Positions 45,935 to 56,673 of a stretch of 64,000 nt of DNA are shown here, in pieces. The DNA is taken from positions 40,579 through 104,578 of the forward strand of contig JAILFK010000043.1 of assembly GCA_024697595.1 (NCBI GenBank), given 5' to 3'. The translations under genes and the position numbers were made by a program. The stretch comes from Lachnospiraceae bacterium. Lineage in GTDB: Bacteria; Bacillota; Clostridia; Lachnospirales; Lachnospiraceae. Position 1 is the first letter of the stretch. Each line of letters begins with the position of its first letter. A model generated the notes under the pieces. That model made no database searches and had not been told where the DNA came from. It saw only the letters and a list, made by a program, of their open reading frames with translations.

Positions 45935-46909
45935 ATGCCTGGTTTTACTACACATTATCTATTTGGGAAAAATACAAAAGAAGAGATCGACAACAAAGAT
46001 ATTCTCACAATCATTAATAAATATGAGAAATCCTTCAATATTGGACTTCAAGGACCTGATATTTTCTTTTACTATGTTCCGGCACATCTAGATTCAAATA
46101 GAAATATTGGAAATGTAATGCATGACACCACCACTCATGAATATTTTCAAAATTTAATTTCAGCTAGAAATGAATTATCAAGTCCTGAACAACAGGAAAT
46201 GGCTGATGCATATATTCTTGGGTTCATAGGCCATTATTCTCTAGATACCATTTGCCATCCTTACATTTATCACAAAAGTAACTATATGGAAAATAAGGAT
46301 GCCAAGCTCAAGGACTTTGGAAATCATGTATCCTTAGAAACGGATATTGACAAAACGATGCTTCGAACCTATCTAGATAAAAAGCCGACGGATTTTAGTC
46401 CTGGTGAGACTATAGATATTGGCAGCAATGAGCTAAAAGTAATATCGAATGTAATCTATCAGGCAATACATAAAACATACCCAGATCATTTTATATCTGC
46501 CATGCGAATTAGAAATTCCATCCGTAGTATGCGAATTGAAAATAATTGGATGAAAGATAAATCTGGCACCAAGAAAAAAATTATGCGCTCCTTTGAACAG
46601 CTTTTTTTCAAGCACAGCTTTCTATCATCTATGGTACCAAGCGACACTATCACTCTCTATGATGATTGCTGTAATGAAAAACATAATGATTGGTACAACC
46701 CATGGGACGAAGAGAAAATAAGAAACGAGAACTTCTTTGACCTTGTGGATATCGCCGCCAAGAATTTTCTTCGAAGAATCGGGTTATATGGCGACATGAT
46801 TTCTGCACATCCTGATGCGATTACAAATGTTAAAATAGACCCATCATCCGTTGATGCTTTACTATCAGATCTTGGCAATTTATCTTATTTGAGTGGTTTG
46901 CCACTATAA
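45935..46909 (+). CDS. Zinc-dependent phospholipase C-like protein
   Basis: The 324-residue protein shows the zinc PLC-family N-terminal pattern: MPGFTTHYLFG at the start, GLQGPDIFFYY, and FIGHYSLDTICHPYIYH with the spaced His and Asp ligands. Unlike secreted bacterial phospholipase C toxins it has no signal peptide and appears cytoplasmic. The ATG at 45935 has a strong GGAGGG; a longer frame to 45803 adds a hydrophobic stretch without a ribosome site and is probably not translated. The substrate is unknown. Confidence 0.8.
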   Translation: MPGFTTHYLFGKNTKEEIDNKDILTIINKYEKSFNIGLQGPDIFFYYVPAHLDSNRNIGNVMHDTTTHEYFQNLISARNELSSPEQQEMADAYILGFIGHYSLDTICHPYIYHKSNYMENKDAKLKDFGNHVSLETDIDKTMLRTYLDKKPTDFSPGETIDIGSNELKVISNVIYQAIHKTYPDHFISAMRIRNSIRSMRIENNWMKDKSGTKKKIMRSFEQLFFKHSFLSSMVPSDTITLYDDCCNEKHNDWYNPWDEEKIRNENFFDLVDIAAKNFLRRIGLYGDMISAHPDAITNVKIDPSSVDALLSDLGNLSYLSGLPL

Positions 46910-46946
46910 GTTTCACTCGAAAATCATATTTTCTAAACTCATATAA

Positions 46947-46999
46947 AAAAGGCTTACAAACCCCGATTTTTCAAGCATTATCGCGATTTTTAAGCCTTC
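46947..46999 (-). terminator. Terminator of the tmRNA gene
   Basis: On the minus strand AAGGCTTA and TAAGCCTT pair around a long loop that holds an inner AAAATCG.. stem; TTTTTT follows. The plus-strand gene ending at 46909 may use the same element. Confidence 0.7.
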
Positions 47000-47007
47000 T
47001 CTAAAAG

Positions 47008-47349
47008 TGGACTAGACGGGAGTCGAACCCGTGTCCAAAAATCAATCCCCTGTACTTCTACGAGTGTAGTTTGTTCTTAGACATTCCCTCCATGGCCCGG
47101 AAACAAACATCCAAACCATTTCAGTAGCTTCATAATACGCCCACCATCTCAAAGCTTTGATGATGTCGTTTCCTACATGTTTGAAGCCTGGGTCCTAATG
47201 TGTAGGTGCACTAGGTCAGACTACTGCCAAATTAGGCAGCGTATGCTAAATTATTATCTTCAGCGTTTAATTTTAAGTTTGCCATTTAACGCATCGCATG
47301 CGACTCGCTTCTCCAGCTTCACAATCCCTGTCGAAACCATTACTAGCCC
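47008..47349 (-). ncRNA. ssrA: Transfer-messenger RNA
   Basis: The 342-base RNA has a tRNA-like acceptor stem: GGGCTAG at the 5' end pairs with CTAGTCC at the 3' end, followed by discriminator A; the CCA is not encoded. The T-arm GGTTCGACTCC is near the 3' end. The tag reading frame is at 47232-47282 and encodes ANLKLNAEDNNLAYAA before a TAA stop. The tag marks proteins from stalled ribosomes for proteolysis. smpB, the protein partner, is the next gene upstream in the same direction. Confidence 0.97.
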
Positions 47350-47580
47350 ATATTCAATTTTTTTGCAGTTAACACTACAAGCTTACATTTAAACATGTCA
47401 TATCTTATCATATATCTATTTTCTTTTCTATATGACCCACATGCACATTTAAATATTTTACAAATATTTCTCACATAACTTATCGACACATCTACTGTCA
47501 AATATAAGTGTAATTATCACTGCTTTCTATATTATTTTAAATGGATTTTACATCTATTTCACTAAACTAGTAGTTCAATT

Positions 47581-48051
47581 CTATCTCATTCGCACCTTGA
47601 AATCTCTCTCGGCCTCTCGGCGCATGTCCTTTTTAGCAATATCAGCTCTCTTGTCATACAACTTCTTACCTTTGGCAAGACCAATTTCCATTTTCACCAG
47701 TCCACCTTTTAGATAAACCTGAAGAGGCATGATGGTATATCCCGTCTCCTTAATGCCCTGCTCAAGCTTACGAATCTCCGACTTGTGCAACAACAACTTC
47801 TTAGGACGAAGTGGATCTCTATTAAATATATTTCCCTTCTCATAAGGAGAAATATGCATCTGATATACATAGACCTCACCGTTATCAATACGCACAAAGG
47901 CTTCCTTTAAACTGCATTTACCCATGCGAAGAGACTTCACCTCTGTGCCGTGAAGTTCAACTCCTGCCTCGTATTTATCCTCTATAAAATATTCATGATA
48001 TGCTTTTTTGTTGTTGGCTATCAACTTAAATCCTTTACTGTCCTTACCCAT
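47581..48051 (-). CDS. smpB: SsrA-binding protein
   Basis: SmpB delivers tmRNA to stalled ribosomes. The 156 residues have the OB-fold with [20 protein letters not shown] and the basic C-terminal tail [20 protein letters not shown] that enters the ribosome decoding site. AGAGGAAA precedes the ATG. It lies between rnr and ssrA, a common clostridial order. Confidence 0.97.
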   Translation of the reverse strand: MGKDSKGFKLIANNKKAYHEYFIEDKYEAGVELHGTEVKSLRMGKCSLKEAFVRIDNGEVYVYQMHISPYEKGNIFNRDPLRPKKLLLHKSEIRKLEQGIKETGYTIMPLQVYLKGGLVKMEIGLAKGKKLYDKRADIAKKDMRREAERDFKVRMR

Positions 48052-48075
48052 ATCATTTCCTCTCTAGTGCTTTTA

Positions 48076-48156
48076 ATCATCAACTAACTTCTTATCTATT
48101 GTTCTTACTTCTCTATTTATCGTCAATTAACTTAAAGTCTATTGTTCTTGTGTCCC
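48076..48156 (-). repeat. Degenerate tandem copy of the rnr 3' end
   Basis: The last rnr codons (48120-48156) encode RTIDFKLIDD. The 37 bases after the stop (48076-48112) match them at about 28-29 positions and, in a shifted frame, read EVRTIDKKLVDD before a stop. This looks like an old tandem duplication now outside the gene. Confidence 0.65.
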
Positions 48157-50401
48157 TGTTGCACTCTACCACCTCAATGTCTAAGACCTGGCCTAGGGTA
48201 TAGTGCTTATTGAACTTTTCACCCACCAACTCGTAGGTTTCCTCTAGGAAATTATAATAGTCATCCTTTAGGCTTGCAACTGGAATCATACCCTCAATAG
48301 TATTTGGAAGTTCCACATAGATTCCCCATTGAGTCACTCCCGATATGGTTCCTGTAAAATGTTCTCCAATATAGTCGCTTAGATATTCTACCTTTTTAAG
48401 CTTATCAACCTCGCGTTCCACTTCCTCGGCCCGACGCTCTAGCTTACTTGTCTCATTGGCAACCATTGGAAGCAGTGATTCATAATGCTCTTTTCTCTTG
48501 GCATTATATCTATTTCTCAGATTCTCCTTGATAATTCGATGGATCTGCAAATCAGGATATCTTCTGATTGGGGATGTAAAATGGCAATAAAAATCTGCTG
48601 CTAAACCGAAGTGACTTGGATCATCCACTGTATATCTGGCCTGTTGCATGGAGCGAAGTGCCACCTTGGAAATAAGCTCCGCCTCTGGCTTTCCCTCCAC
48701 CTGTTTTAGCAGTTTTTGTAATTCCTTTGGCTCTAAATCATCTCGGTCTCCATTGAGATGATATCCAAAATTGCCGAGAAAGATTGATAGTTTCTCAATC
48801 TTGTCCCCATCTGGCACACCATGAGTTCTGTACAAGAAAGGAACTTCTAAATCATAGAAATGTTTTGCCACGGTCTCATTTGCCGAAAGCATAAAATCCT
48901 CTATTATCTTGGTGGCCATATTTCTCTCTCTGATGGAAATATCTGTTAGATGGCCTTCCTCATCCACAATAATCTTGGCCTCTGGAAAATCAAAATCAAT
49001 AGAACCACGCTTCTGGCGTCTCTTTCTAATTATCTCTGACAGCTGTCCCATCATGATAAACATATCTACAAAATCCGCGTAAATATCCATCTCAGCCGGT
49101 CTATTTGCAGCCTTTGATTTTGATGTATCCGCCGCTTTTATTTCATCACAGGCTTCATCAGTTCCATTTACATAATCAAGTATTGTAGCCACTGCAGTAT
49201 AAGTCATTCTTCGATCAATATTTACCACAGTCTCTGCTATCTCATGATCAATAATCTTGCCGTGCTTATCAATAGTCATGATACAACTAAGAGCCAAACG
49301 ATCCTCACCTTGATTTAGAGAACAGATTCCGTTGGAAAGTGTATGCGGCAACATAGGAATCACTCGATCCACTAGATACACACTAGTTCCGCGCTTCTTT
49401 GCCTCCACATCAAGAGCACTTCCCTCCTGAACATAATTGGTCACATCAGCAATATGCACTCCAAGTATATAATTATCTCCATCCTTTTCCAGGGATATGG
49501 CATCATCTAAATCCTTGGAATCCTCACCGTCTATGGTAACCATTTTCACATGGCGCAAATCAAGCCTACCCGCCATATCTGCATCTGTTACATCCTTGGC
49601 CACATTTGTAGCCTGCTTGAGCACCTTGTCCTCAAACTCAGTTGGAATTCCATAGGCTTTTATAATAGACATAATGTCCACTCCCGGATCATTTCTATGT
49701 CCTAGAATTTCAGTTATAACACCCTCTGGATTCTTACCAGCCTTGCCATATTTTGTAATCTGGCACACTACAATATGACCGTCTACTGCACCTAAATCCT
49801 TGCCCTGTGGGATAAATATATCCTGGTTGATACGCACATTGTCAGCAACCACAAAGCCGAAATTCTTCTGCTTCTGATACTGACCTACCACAGTGTCAAT
49901 TTCGTGCTCTACTATCTCAACAACCTTGGCCTCCTGGCGCTTACCACCTTTTCTCGGCGGCAAAAGTTCAACCTTTACCACGTCGCCATGAAGAGCTGTT
50001 TTTACCTGACTCTCTGGAATATACAAATCTTCCTCTCGACCTTCTATCTCCACAAAGCCAAATCCCTTTGGATGACTGATAAATTTTCCTTCCAAACCGC
50101 TTGATTCTTGAGATGGCTTTTCAACCTTTTGATATTTGCCTCGCTTATTTATCTCAATCTTGCCCTCAAAGACCAACTGTTCTAGTATGGCATCTAACTC
50201 TTCTCGCTCTGCTTTGCCTACATGTAAAATAGTAGCAAGTTCTTTTACCTTCATAGGTACATACAAATCATCGCACATAAGACCATAAACCTTGTTCTTT
50301 CTCTCCTGGAACAAAGCTTTTTTATTCCTAACTACCTTCTTCTTTGGTATTTTGTTTTTGGAATATTTATTTTTATATCCCTTTTTTGAATTCTTCTTCA
50401 T
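48113..50401 (-). CDS. rnr: Ribonuclease R
   Basis: The 762-residue 3'-5' exoribonuclease degrades structured RNA. A Lys-rich N-terminus (about 1-30) precedes winged-helix and cold-shock domains. The RNB catalytic domain has metal-binding Asp residues in DGEDSKDLDDAI and the GVHIADVTNYV strand. The C-terminal S1 domain has GTISGVTQWGIYVELPN. RNase R also works in tmRNA-mediated decay of mRNA, in keeping with smpB and ssrA downstream. Confidence 0.96.
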   Translation of the reverse strand: MKKNSKKGYKNKYSKNKIPKKKVVRNKKALFQERKNKVYGLMCDDLYVPMKVKELATILHVGKAEREELDAILEQLVFEGKIEINKRGKYQKVEKPSQESSGLEGKFISHPKGFGFVEIEGREEDLYIPESQVKTALHGDVVKVELLPPRKGGKRQEAKVVEIVEHEIDTVVGQYQKQKNFGFVVADNVRINQDIFIPQGKDLGAVDGHIVVCQITKYGKAGKNPEGVITEILGHRNDPGVDIMSIIKAYGIPTEFEDKVLKQATNVAKDVTDADMAGRLDLRHVKMVTIDGEDSKDLDDAISLEKDGDNYILGVHIADVTNYVQEGSALDVEAKKRGTSVYLVDRVIPMLPHTLSNGICSLNQGEDRLALSCIMTIDKHGKIIDHEIAETVVNIDRRMTYTAVATILDYVNGTDEACDEIKAADTSKSKAANRPAEMDIYADFVDMFIMMGQLSEIIRKRRQKRGSIDFDFPEAKIIVDEEGHLTDISIRERNMATKIIEDFMLSANETVAKHFYDLEVPFLYRTHGVPDGDKIEKLSIFLGNFGYHLNGDRDDLEPKELQKLLKQVEGKPEAELISKVALRSMQQARYTVDDPSHFGLAADFYCHFTSPIRRYPDLQIHRIIKENLRNRYNAKRKEHYESLLPMVANETSKLERRAEEVEREVDKLKKVEYLSDYIGEHFTGTISGVTQWGIYVELPNTIEGMIPVASLKDDYYNFLEETYELVGEKFNKHYTLGQVLDIEVVECNRDTRTIDFKLIDDK

Positions 50402-50421
50402 ATTATATGTCTATCCTTTAC

Positions 50422-50451
50422 AAAAAAAGCCACCGCATATAGCGATGGCCC
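50422..50451 (-). terminator. Terminator/attenuator between secG and rnr
   Basis: On the minus strand GCCATCGC and GCGGTGGC pair around a TATAT-type loop and are followed by TTTTTTT, just before the rnr ribosome site. Confidence 0.85.
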
Positions 50452-50471
50452 ATAATCTCATTATCTAAACC

Positions 50472-50714
50472 TTAGAAACTTCCAATATTAAGAATTGCAG
50501 CTAAGACAAAGAATACGATAACTAGACAACTTGTCAACTTAACAAGAAATCCTTCTTTTGTTCTTCCCTTATTCTTAGTGTAATAAGTTTCTGTTGTCTG
50601 TCCACCAAGAGAACCAAGTCCTGCTGACTTACCTTCCTGAGATAAAATGATTATTGTAATCACTATACTTACTATTATAAATAAAATCATTAATACTGTC
50701 TTTAATGTTTCCAT
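50472..50714 (-). CDS. secG: Preprotein translocase subunit SecG
   Basis: SecG assists SecYE protein export. The 80-residue product has two hydrophobic helices (about 5-24 and 58-76) and the family loop LSQEGKSAGLGSLGG. GGAGG precedes ATG 50714; the frame reaches 50747 without need. The secG-rnr-smpB order is widespread in Firmicutes. Confidence 0.94.
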   Translation of the reverse strand: METLKTVLMILFIIVSIVITIIILSQEGKSAGLGSLGGQTTETYYTKNKGRTKEGFLVKLTSCLVIVFFVLAAILNIGSF

Positions 50715-50889
50715 AATAACCTCCGACTTAAAATCGCGAATCCTCATTCGCTAGTCAATTCATCGATAAATGTCTGCCATAAAGTTTTACAGCTTACTTA
50801 ATATACCACAGCAGTGCACCTTTTTCAAGTTTTTCAATATTTCCTAAGATTTTTTACAACCTTTTTGATAATCAACTAACATTTTTTAC

Positions 50890-50924
50890 AAAAAAATCCG
50901 GCCCACTTAAAGTGAACCGGATTC
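50890..50924 (-). terminator. Terminator of gdhA
   Basis: On the minus strand AATCCGG..CACTT and AAGTG..CCGGATT form a long stem followed by TTTTTTT. Confidence 0.92.
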
Positions 50925-50946
50925 TAAAATCATTTATAAAACTATC

Positions 50947-52329
<1,383 letters not shown>

Positions 52330-52377
52330 TTAACTTATAACACAGCTTTGTACTCCATAACAAAACTTATGTTTAGC

Positions 52378-52406
52378 ATTATATACTTATTTTTTGTATG
52401 ACGCAA
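52378..52406 (-). promoter_or_regulatory. Promoter of gdhA
   Basis: TTGCGT (52401-52406), 17-base spacer and perfect TATAAT (52378-52383) on the minus strand, giving a leader of about 65 bases. Confidence 0.75.
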
Positions 52407-52626
52407 TGAATTTTTTAAAATAAAAGTTGCAAAATATTCATTTTTATCCCATTTTACATTGTTAAAAATGTGTTTTTTGCAAGTTTTACTTCTATTCCTT
52501 GCATTTCCGCCTATGTATATAGGTTTTTTCCACAAAAAATTGAAGTCTTTTTAAAAATTTTGCATTATCTCTTTCTTTTTTTTACTACTTTTATCAAACA
52601 TTTTTAAAATTGCATTTTTCTAAATA

Positions 52627-52665
52627 CAAAAGGTCTCATCCGAAAAATCTTTTCGGACAAGACCT
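52627..52665 (-). terminator. Terminator of purB
   Basis: AGGTCT..TCCGAAAA and TTTTCGGA..AGACCT form a long stem with a small internal loop; TTTTG follows on the minus strand, about 20 bases after purB. Confidence 0.85.
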
Positions 52666-52682
52666 GAGTTTATACATATTAT

Positions 52683-54134
52683 TTATACATTTATCTCTGC
52701 TGAAAGACCTAATAAATCTTTATTTGCATCAAGAACTGGTTGAACTTCATCGCGTAGATATACCTCAACCTGACGTGGTGAACGTCCCACATATTTGCTA
52801 GGATCCATTGTCTCCTTGAGATCATCAAGTGACAAACCAAACTTAGGATCCGCTGCAATAAGCTCTAAGAGGTTATTATCACCACCATTTTCCTTAACGT
52901 TGGCACCAGCCTGCATAGAAAGCTGTCTGATTTCCTCGTGCATCTCCTGACGATTTCCACCATTTTTCACAGCATCCATCATAATGTTCTCTGTTGCCAT
53001 AAATGGAAGTTCAGACATAAGTCTCTTGGTGATAACCTTGTCGTAAACCTTCAATCCATCTGTTACATTGAGGCAGAGATCTAAGACTCCATCTGTTGCA
53101 AGGAAGCCTTCTGCCACTGATAATCTCTTGTTTGCAGAGTCATCAAGTGTTCTCTCAAACCACTGAGTAGCTGATGTGATTGCTGGATTTAGTGCATCAA
53201 TCATAACATAGCGTGAAAGAGATGCAATTCTCTCTGAACGCATTGGATTTCTCTTGTAAGCCATAGCTGATGAACCGATCTGATTCTTCTCGAATGGCTC
53301 CTCAATCTCCTTTAAGTGCTGTAACAATCTGATATCGTTACTCATCTTGTGAGCTGAAGCTGCGATACCTGCAAGCACATTACATACTCTAGTATCAACC
53401 TTTCTTGAATATGTCTGACCAGAAACCGGCATACATTTTTCAAAGCCCATCTTCTTGGCGATTGTTGGATCAATCTTGTCGATTGTCTCGTGATCACCGT
53501 TGAAAAGCTCAAGGAATGAAGCTTGAGTACCTGTTGTTCCCTTAGAACCTAATAGCTTCATAGTTGAGAGAACATAATCTAAATCCTCAAGATCCATCAT
53601 AAACTCATTGATCCAAAGTGTGGCTCTCTTTCCTACTGTTGTAGGCTGAGCTGGCTGGAAATGTGTAAATGCAAGTGTTGGCATATCCTTATACTCATCA
53701 GCGAATTTCGCAAGAGCAGCAATAACATTTACCAACTTCTTTCTAACAAGCAAAAGACCATCTCTCATGATAATCATATCAGTATTGTCACCTACATAAC
53801 AGCTTGTAGCTCCAAGGTGAATGATACCTGCTGCCTTTGGACATTGCTGACCATAGGCATAAACATGACTCATTACATCATGACGAACTTCCTTCTCTCT
53901 AGCCTTGGCAACATCATAGTTGATGTCATAGATATGCTCTTTCATCTCATCGATCATATCCTGTGTAATTACCGGCTTGCCATTTTCCTCGAGACCTAAT
54001 TCCATCTCTGTCTCTGCAAGTGCAATCCATAGTTTTCTCCAAGTAGAGAACTTCTTGTCCTGTGAGAAAATATACTGCATCTCCTTGCTGGCATATCTCT
54101 CAGAAAGTGGGCTTGAATATCTATCTGTACTCAT
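52683..54134 (-). CDS. purB: Adenylosuccinate lyase
   Basis: PurB cleaves SAICAR and adenylosuccinate in purine synthesis. The 483-residue protein belongs to the fumarase/aspartase superfamily, with the signature loop GSSAMAYKRNPMRSERI and the conserved THFQPAQPTTVGKR. It follows purF and purC in the same direction, forming a purine block, but its spacing from purF (74 bases) leaves room for separate control. Confidence 0.95.
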   Translation of the reverse strand: MSTDRYSSPLSERYASKEMQYIFSQDKKFSTWRKLWIALAETEMELGLEENGKPVITQDMIDEMKEHIYDINYDVAKAREKEVRHDVMSHVYAYGQQCPKAAGIIHLGATSCYVGDNTDMIIMRDGLLLVRKKLVNVIAALAKFADEYKDMPTLAFTHFQPAQPTTVGKRATLWINEFMMDLEDLDYVLSTMKLLGSKGTTGTQASFLELFNGDHETIDKIDPTIAKKMGFEKCMPVSGQTYSRKVDTRVCNVLAGIAASAHKMSNDIRLLQHLKEIEEPFEKNQIGSSAMAYKRNPMRSERIASLSRYVMIDALNPAITSATQWFERTLDDSANKRLSVAEGFLATDGVLDLCLNVTDGLKVYDKVITKRLMSELPFMATENIMMDAVKNGGNRQEMHEEIRQLSMQAGANVKENGGDNNLLELIAADPKFGLSLDDLKETMDPSKYVGRSPRQVEVYLRDEVQPVLDANKDLLGLSAEINV

Positions 54135-54208
54135 TTTGACTCCTTTTACCTTTAATTTTTATTATCATCTTCGTGCTTTGGGCACATATACAATTATAAT
54201 ATGAATAT

Positions 54209-55714
54209 CTACATTCTGTCGAATTTTTTAGCTAAATCATTTTCCTTATCAAAGTACTCGCCTCTGATATCATCCTTTGGAGGCTCCATTGGATATTTAC
54301 CATTGAAACATCCCTTGCATATAGGAAGACCTTCCGATAATTCTATCAATCTATCCTCATTTAAGTAAGCCAAAGAATCCGCACCAATTATCTGGCGAAC
54401 TTCCTCAATTGTTCTATTGTAAGCAATAAGTTGCTCTCTCTCTGGTATGTCTGTACCAAAGTAGCATGGCCATAAAAATGGTGGTGAGGAAATTCTCACA
54501 TGAACCTCTGTGGCTCCTGCATCTCGAAGCATGCGCACAATTCTATCAGATGTGGTACCACGTACAATTGAGTCATCAATCATTATGACTCTCTTGCCCT
54601 GTACCGCTTCTTTAAGCACATTTAGTTTGACCTGTACGCTTGACTCTCGACTGCTTTGCTTTGGCTTGATAAATGTTCTTCCAACATAACCATTTTTCAC
54701 AAAGGCTGTGCCATATGGGATTCCAGACTCCAAAGAATAACCAAGTGCCGCCGCATTTCCTGACTCAGGCACTCCTGTTACAAGATCCGCTTCCACATAG
54801 GAATCCTTGGCCAAAAATTTTCCAGCTTTTATACGGCTTCCATACACACTTACTCCATCGATACGGCTATCTGGTCTTGCAAAATAAATATACTCAAATA
54901 TACATCTAGCTTCCTGATCCTTTGGTAAACACAAGGTCTTGTCTGATTTAATCCCCTCATTTGGTGAGATAGTTACCACCTCTCCTGGCTCTACGTCTCT
55001 TACAAACTCTGCACCAATAGTATCAAGAGCACATGTCTCAGATGCCAAAATATAAGCATTGTCTCTCTTACCGATACATAGAGGTTTAAATCCATAAGGA
55101 TCTCTAGCTCCAATAAGTTTTCGAGGACTGGCAACCACCAATGCATAAGCTCCCTTTAACTTCTTGCAAGCCTGTCTCACCGCCTCCTCGGCAGTGTTGG
55201 TATTCAATCTCTCTCTGGCAATATGATAAGCGATAACCTCGGAATCAATAGTAGTCTGGAAAATGGCTCCAGAATACTCAAGCTCATGCTTTAACTCTTT
55301 AGCATTTATCAAATTTCCATTGTGAGCCATAGCAAGAGTTCCCTTGACATAATTGAGAACTAATGGCTGAGCATTCTCTCTTGTGGAAGCTCCCGCTGTA
55401 GAATATCGAACATGTCCCACACCGATATCTCCCTTTAGATTTTCTAGATGCTCTCCCTCAAAAACTTCATTTACAAGGCCCATTCCCTTGTATGAGGAAA
55501 CCTTGCCCTTCGGGCCATCAGTCTCACTTACTGCTATACCGCAGCTCTCCTGTCCACGATGCTGTAATGCGAACAATCCATAATATATAGAAGATGCCAC
55601 ATCCTTACCATCGAAATCATACATACCGAAGACACCGCACTCCTCATGGAGGCCTGTGTCCTCAGATTTATTCTCACACCCCAACATATCTTTCTGTGAT
55701 GATATTTTTTCCAT
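54209..55714 (-). CDS. purF: Amidophosphoribosyltransferase
   Basis: PurF makes phosphoribosylamine from PRPP and glutamine, the first step of purine synthesis. The 501-residue product has a short N-terminal propeptide ahead of the catalytic Cys in EECGVFG (about 26). The PRPP-binding MIDDSIVRGTTSDR follows. C-terminal Cys residues, including ICKGCFNG, fit the iron-sulfur cluster form found in Bacillus. GGAGAG precedes the ATG; purC ends 3 bases before the start region, so both are co-transcribed. Confidence 0.95.
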   Translation of the reverse strand: MEKISSQKDMLGCENKSEDTGLHEECGVFGMYDFDGKDVASSIYYGLFALQHRGQESCGIAVSETDGPKGKVSSYKGMGLVNEVFEGEHLENLKGDIGVGHVRYSTAGASTRENAQPLVLNYVKGTLAMAHNGNLINAKELKHELEYSGAIFQTTIDSEVIAYHIARERLNTNTAEEAVRQACKKLKGAYALVVASPRKLIGARDPYGFKPLCIGKRDNAYILASETCALDTIGAEFVRDVEPGEVVTISPNEGIKSDKTLCLPKDQEARCIFEYIYFARPDSRIDGVSVYGSRIKAGKFLAKDSYVEADLVTGVPESGNAAALGYSLESGIPYGTAFVKNGYVGRTFIKPKQSSRESSVQVKLNVLKEAVQGKRVIMIDDSIVRGTTSDRIVRMLRDAGATEVHVRISSPPFLWPCYFGTDIPEREQLIAYNRTIEEVRQIIGADSLAYLNEDRLIELSEGLPICKGCFNGKYPMEPPKDDIRGEYFDKENDLAKKFDRM

Positions 55715-55717
55715 GGA

Positions 55718-56584
55718 TTACTCTCCGAATTTTTTGCCTGTCAACATTTCATAAGCTTCCTTGTATTTTGCAATTGTCTTGTCAATTACATCCTGAGGAA
55801 GAAGGTAGTCGCTATCTGGGTTAGCCTTTAACCAGTCACGAACGAACTGCTTGTCAAATGATGGCTGTCCCTGTCCTGCCTTGTAACCCTCTGAAGGCCA
55901 GAATCTTGAGCTGTCTGGTGTAAGCATCTCATCTGCTAGTACCACATTACCGTTCTCATCTAAACCAAACTCAAACTTTGTATCTGCGATAATGATACCC
56001 TTTGTAAGAGCATAGTCAGCGCATTTCTTGTAAAGAGCGATAGTTGCCTCTTTAATCTTTGTAGCATACTCAAGTCCCTTTCCAGGGAATTCCTTCTCAA
56101 GAACTTCCACCGACTGCTCAAATGAAATATTTTCATCATGAAGACCAATCTCAGCCTTGGTTGAAGGTGTATAAATAGGCTCAGGTAACTTCTCAGACTC
56201 AACAAGTCCCTCTGGAAGCTTAATTCCGCAAACTGTACCATTTTCCTTGTAGCTAGCCCAGCCACTTCCTGTGATATATCCTCTAACGATACACTCAATT
56301 GGAAGCATCTCAAGCTTCTTTACCATCATTGACTTACCTTCGTACTCAGGTGTCTGGAAATACTCAGGCATATCCTTTGTATCAACGGAAATCATGTGGT
56401 TTGGCACGATATCCTTTGTAAAGTCGAACCAGAACTTTGACATCTGTGTCAAAACTGCTCCCTTGTCCACAATCTTGTTCTTCAAGATAACATCAAATGC
56501 AGAAATACGGTCTGTTGCAACCATAATTATGCTATCTCCATTGTCATATACCTCGCGTACTTTTCCTTCCTTAATTGGTTTCAT
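55718..56584 (-). CDS. purC: SAICAR synthetase
   Basis: PurC joins aspartate to CAIR in purine synthesis. The 288-residue protein has KEGKVREVYDNGD, the ATP-binding IECIVRGYITGSGW and DTKFEFGLDENG. GGAGG lies 9 bases before ATG 56584, favoured over ATG 56599. Its length matches the form found in eukaryotes and some bacteria rather than the 235-residue Bacillus form. Confidence 0.95.
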   Translation of the reverse strand: MKPIKEGKVREVYDNGDSIIMVATDRISAFDVILKNKIVDKGAVLTQMSKFWFDFTKDIVPNHMISVDTKDMPEYFQTPEYEGKSMMVKKLEMLPIECIVRGYITGSGWASYKENGTVCGIKLPEGLVESEKLPEPIYTPSTKAEIGLHDENISFEQSVEVLEKEFPGKGLEYATKIKEATIALYKKCADYALTKGIIIADTKFEFGLDENGNVVLADEMLTPDSSRFWPSEGYKAGQGQPSFDKQFVRDWLKANPDSDYLLPQDVIDKTIAKYKEAYEMLTGKKFGE

Positions 56585-56628
56585 GTGTAGATCCTCCATT
56601 ATATAATATGTATTTTTAATCAGCAGTA

Positions 56629-56652
56629 GCAGACCTGAAAAATCAGATCTGC
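56629..56652 (-). terminator. Hairpin between gpmI and purC
   Basis: GCAGATCTGA and TCAGGTCTGC pair over ten positions around a TTTT loop. No T-run follows directly, so termination efficiency is doubtful; it may be a weak terminator of gpmI. Confidence 0.5.
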
Positions 56653-56673
56653 CAGCTTTATATTTAACTTATT

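Noticed and set aside
47177..47392. Plus-strand 71-codon frame
   Set aside because: It is antisense to the tmRNA gene.
52335..52535. Minus-strand 66-codon frame upstream of gdhA
   Set aside because: Covers the gdhA promoter and has no ribosome site or protein-like composition.
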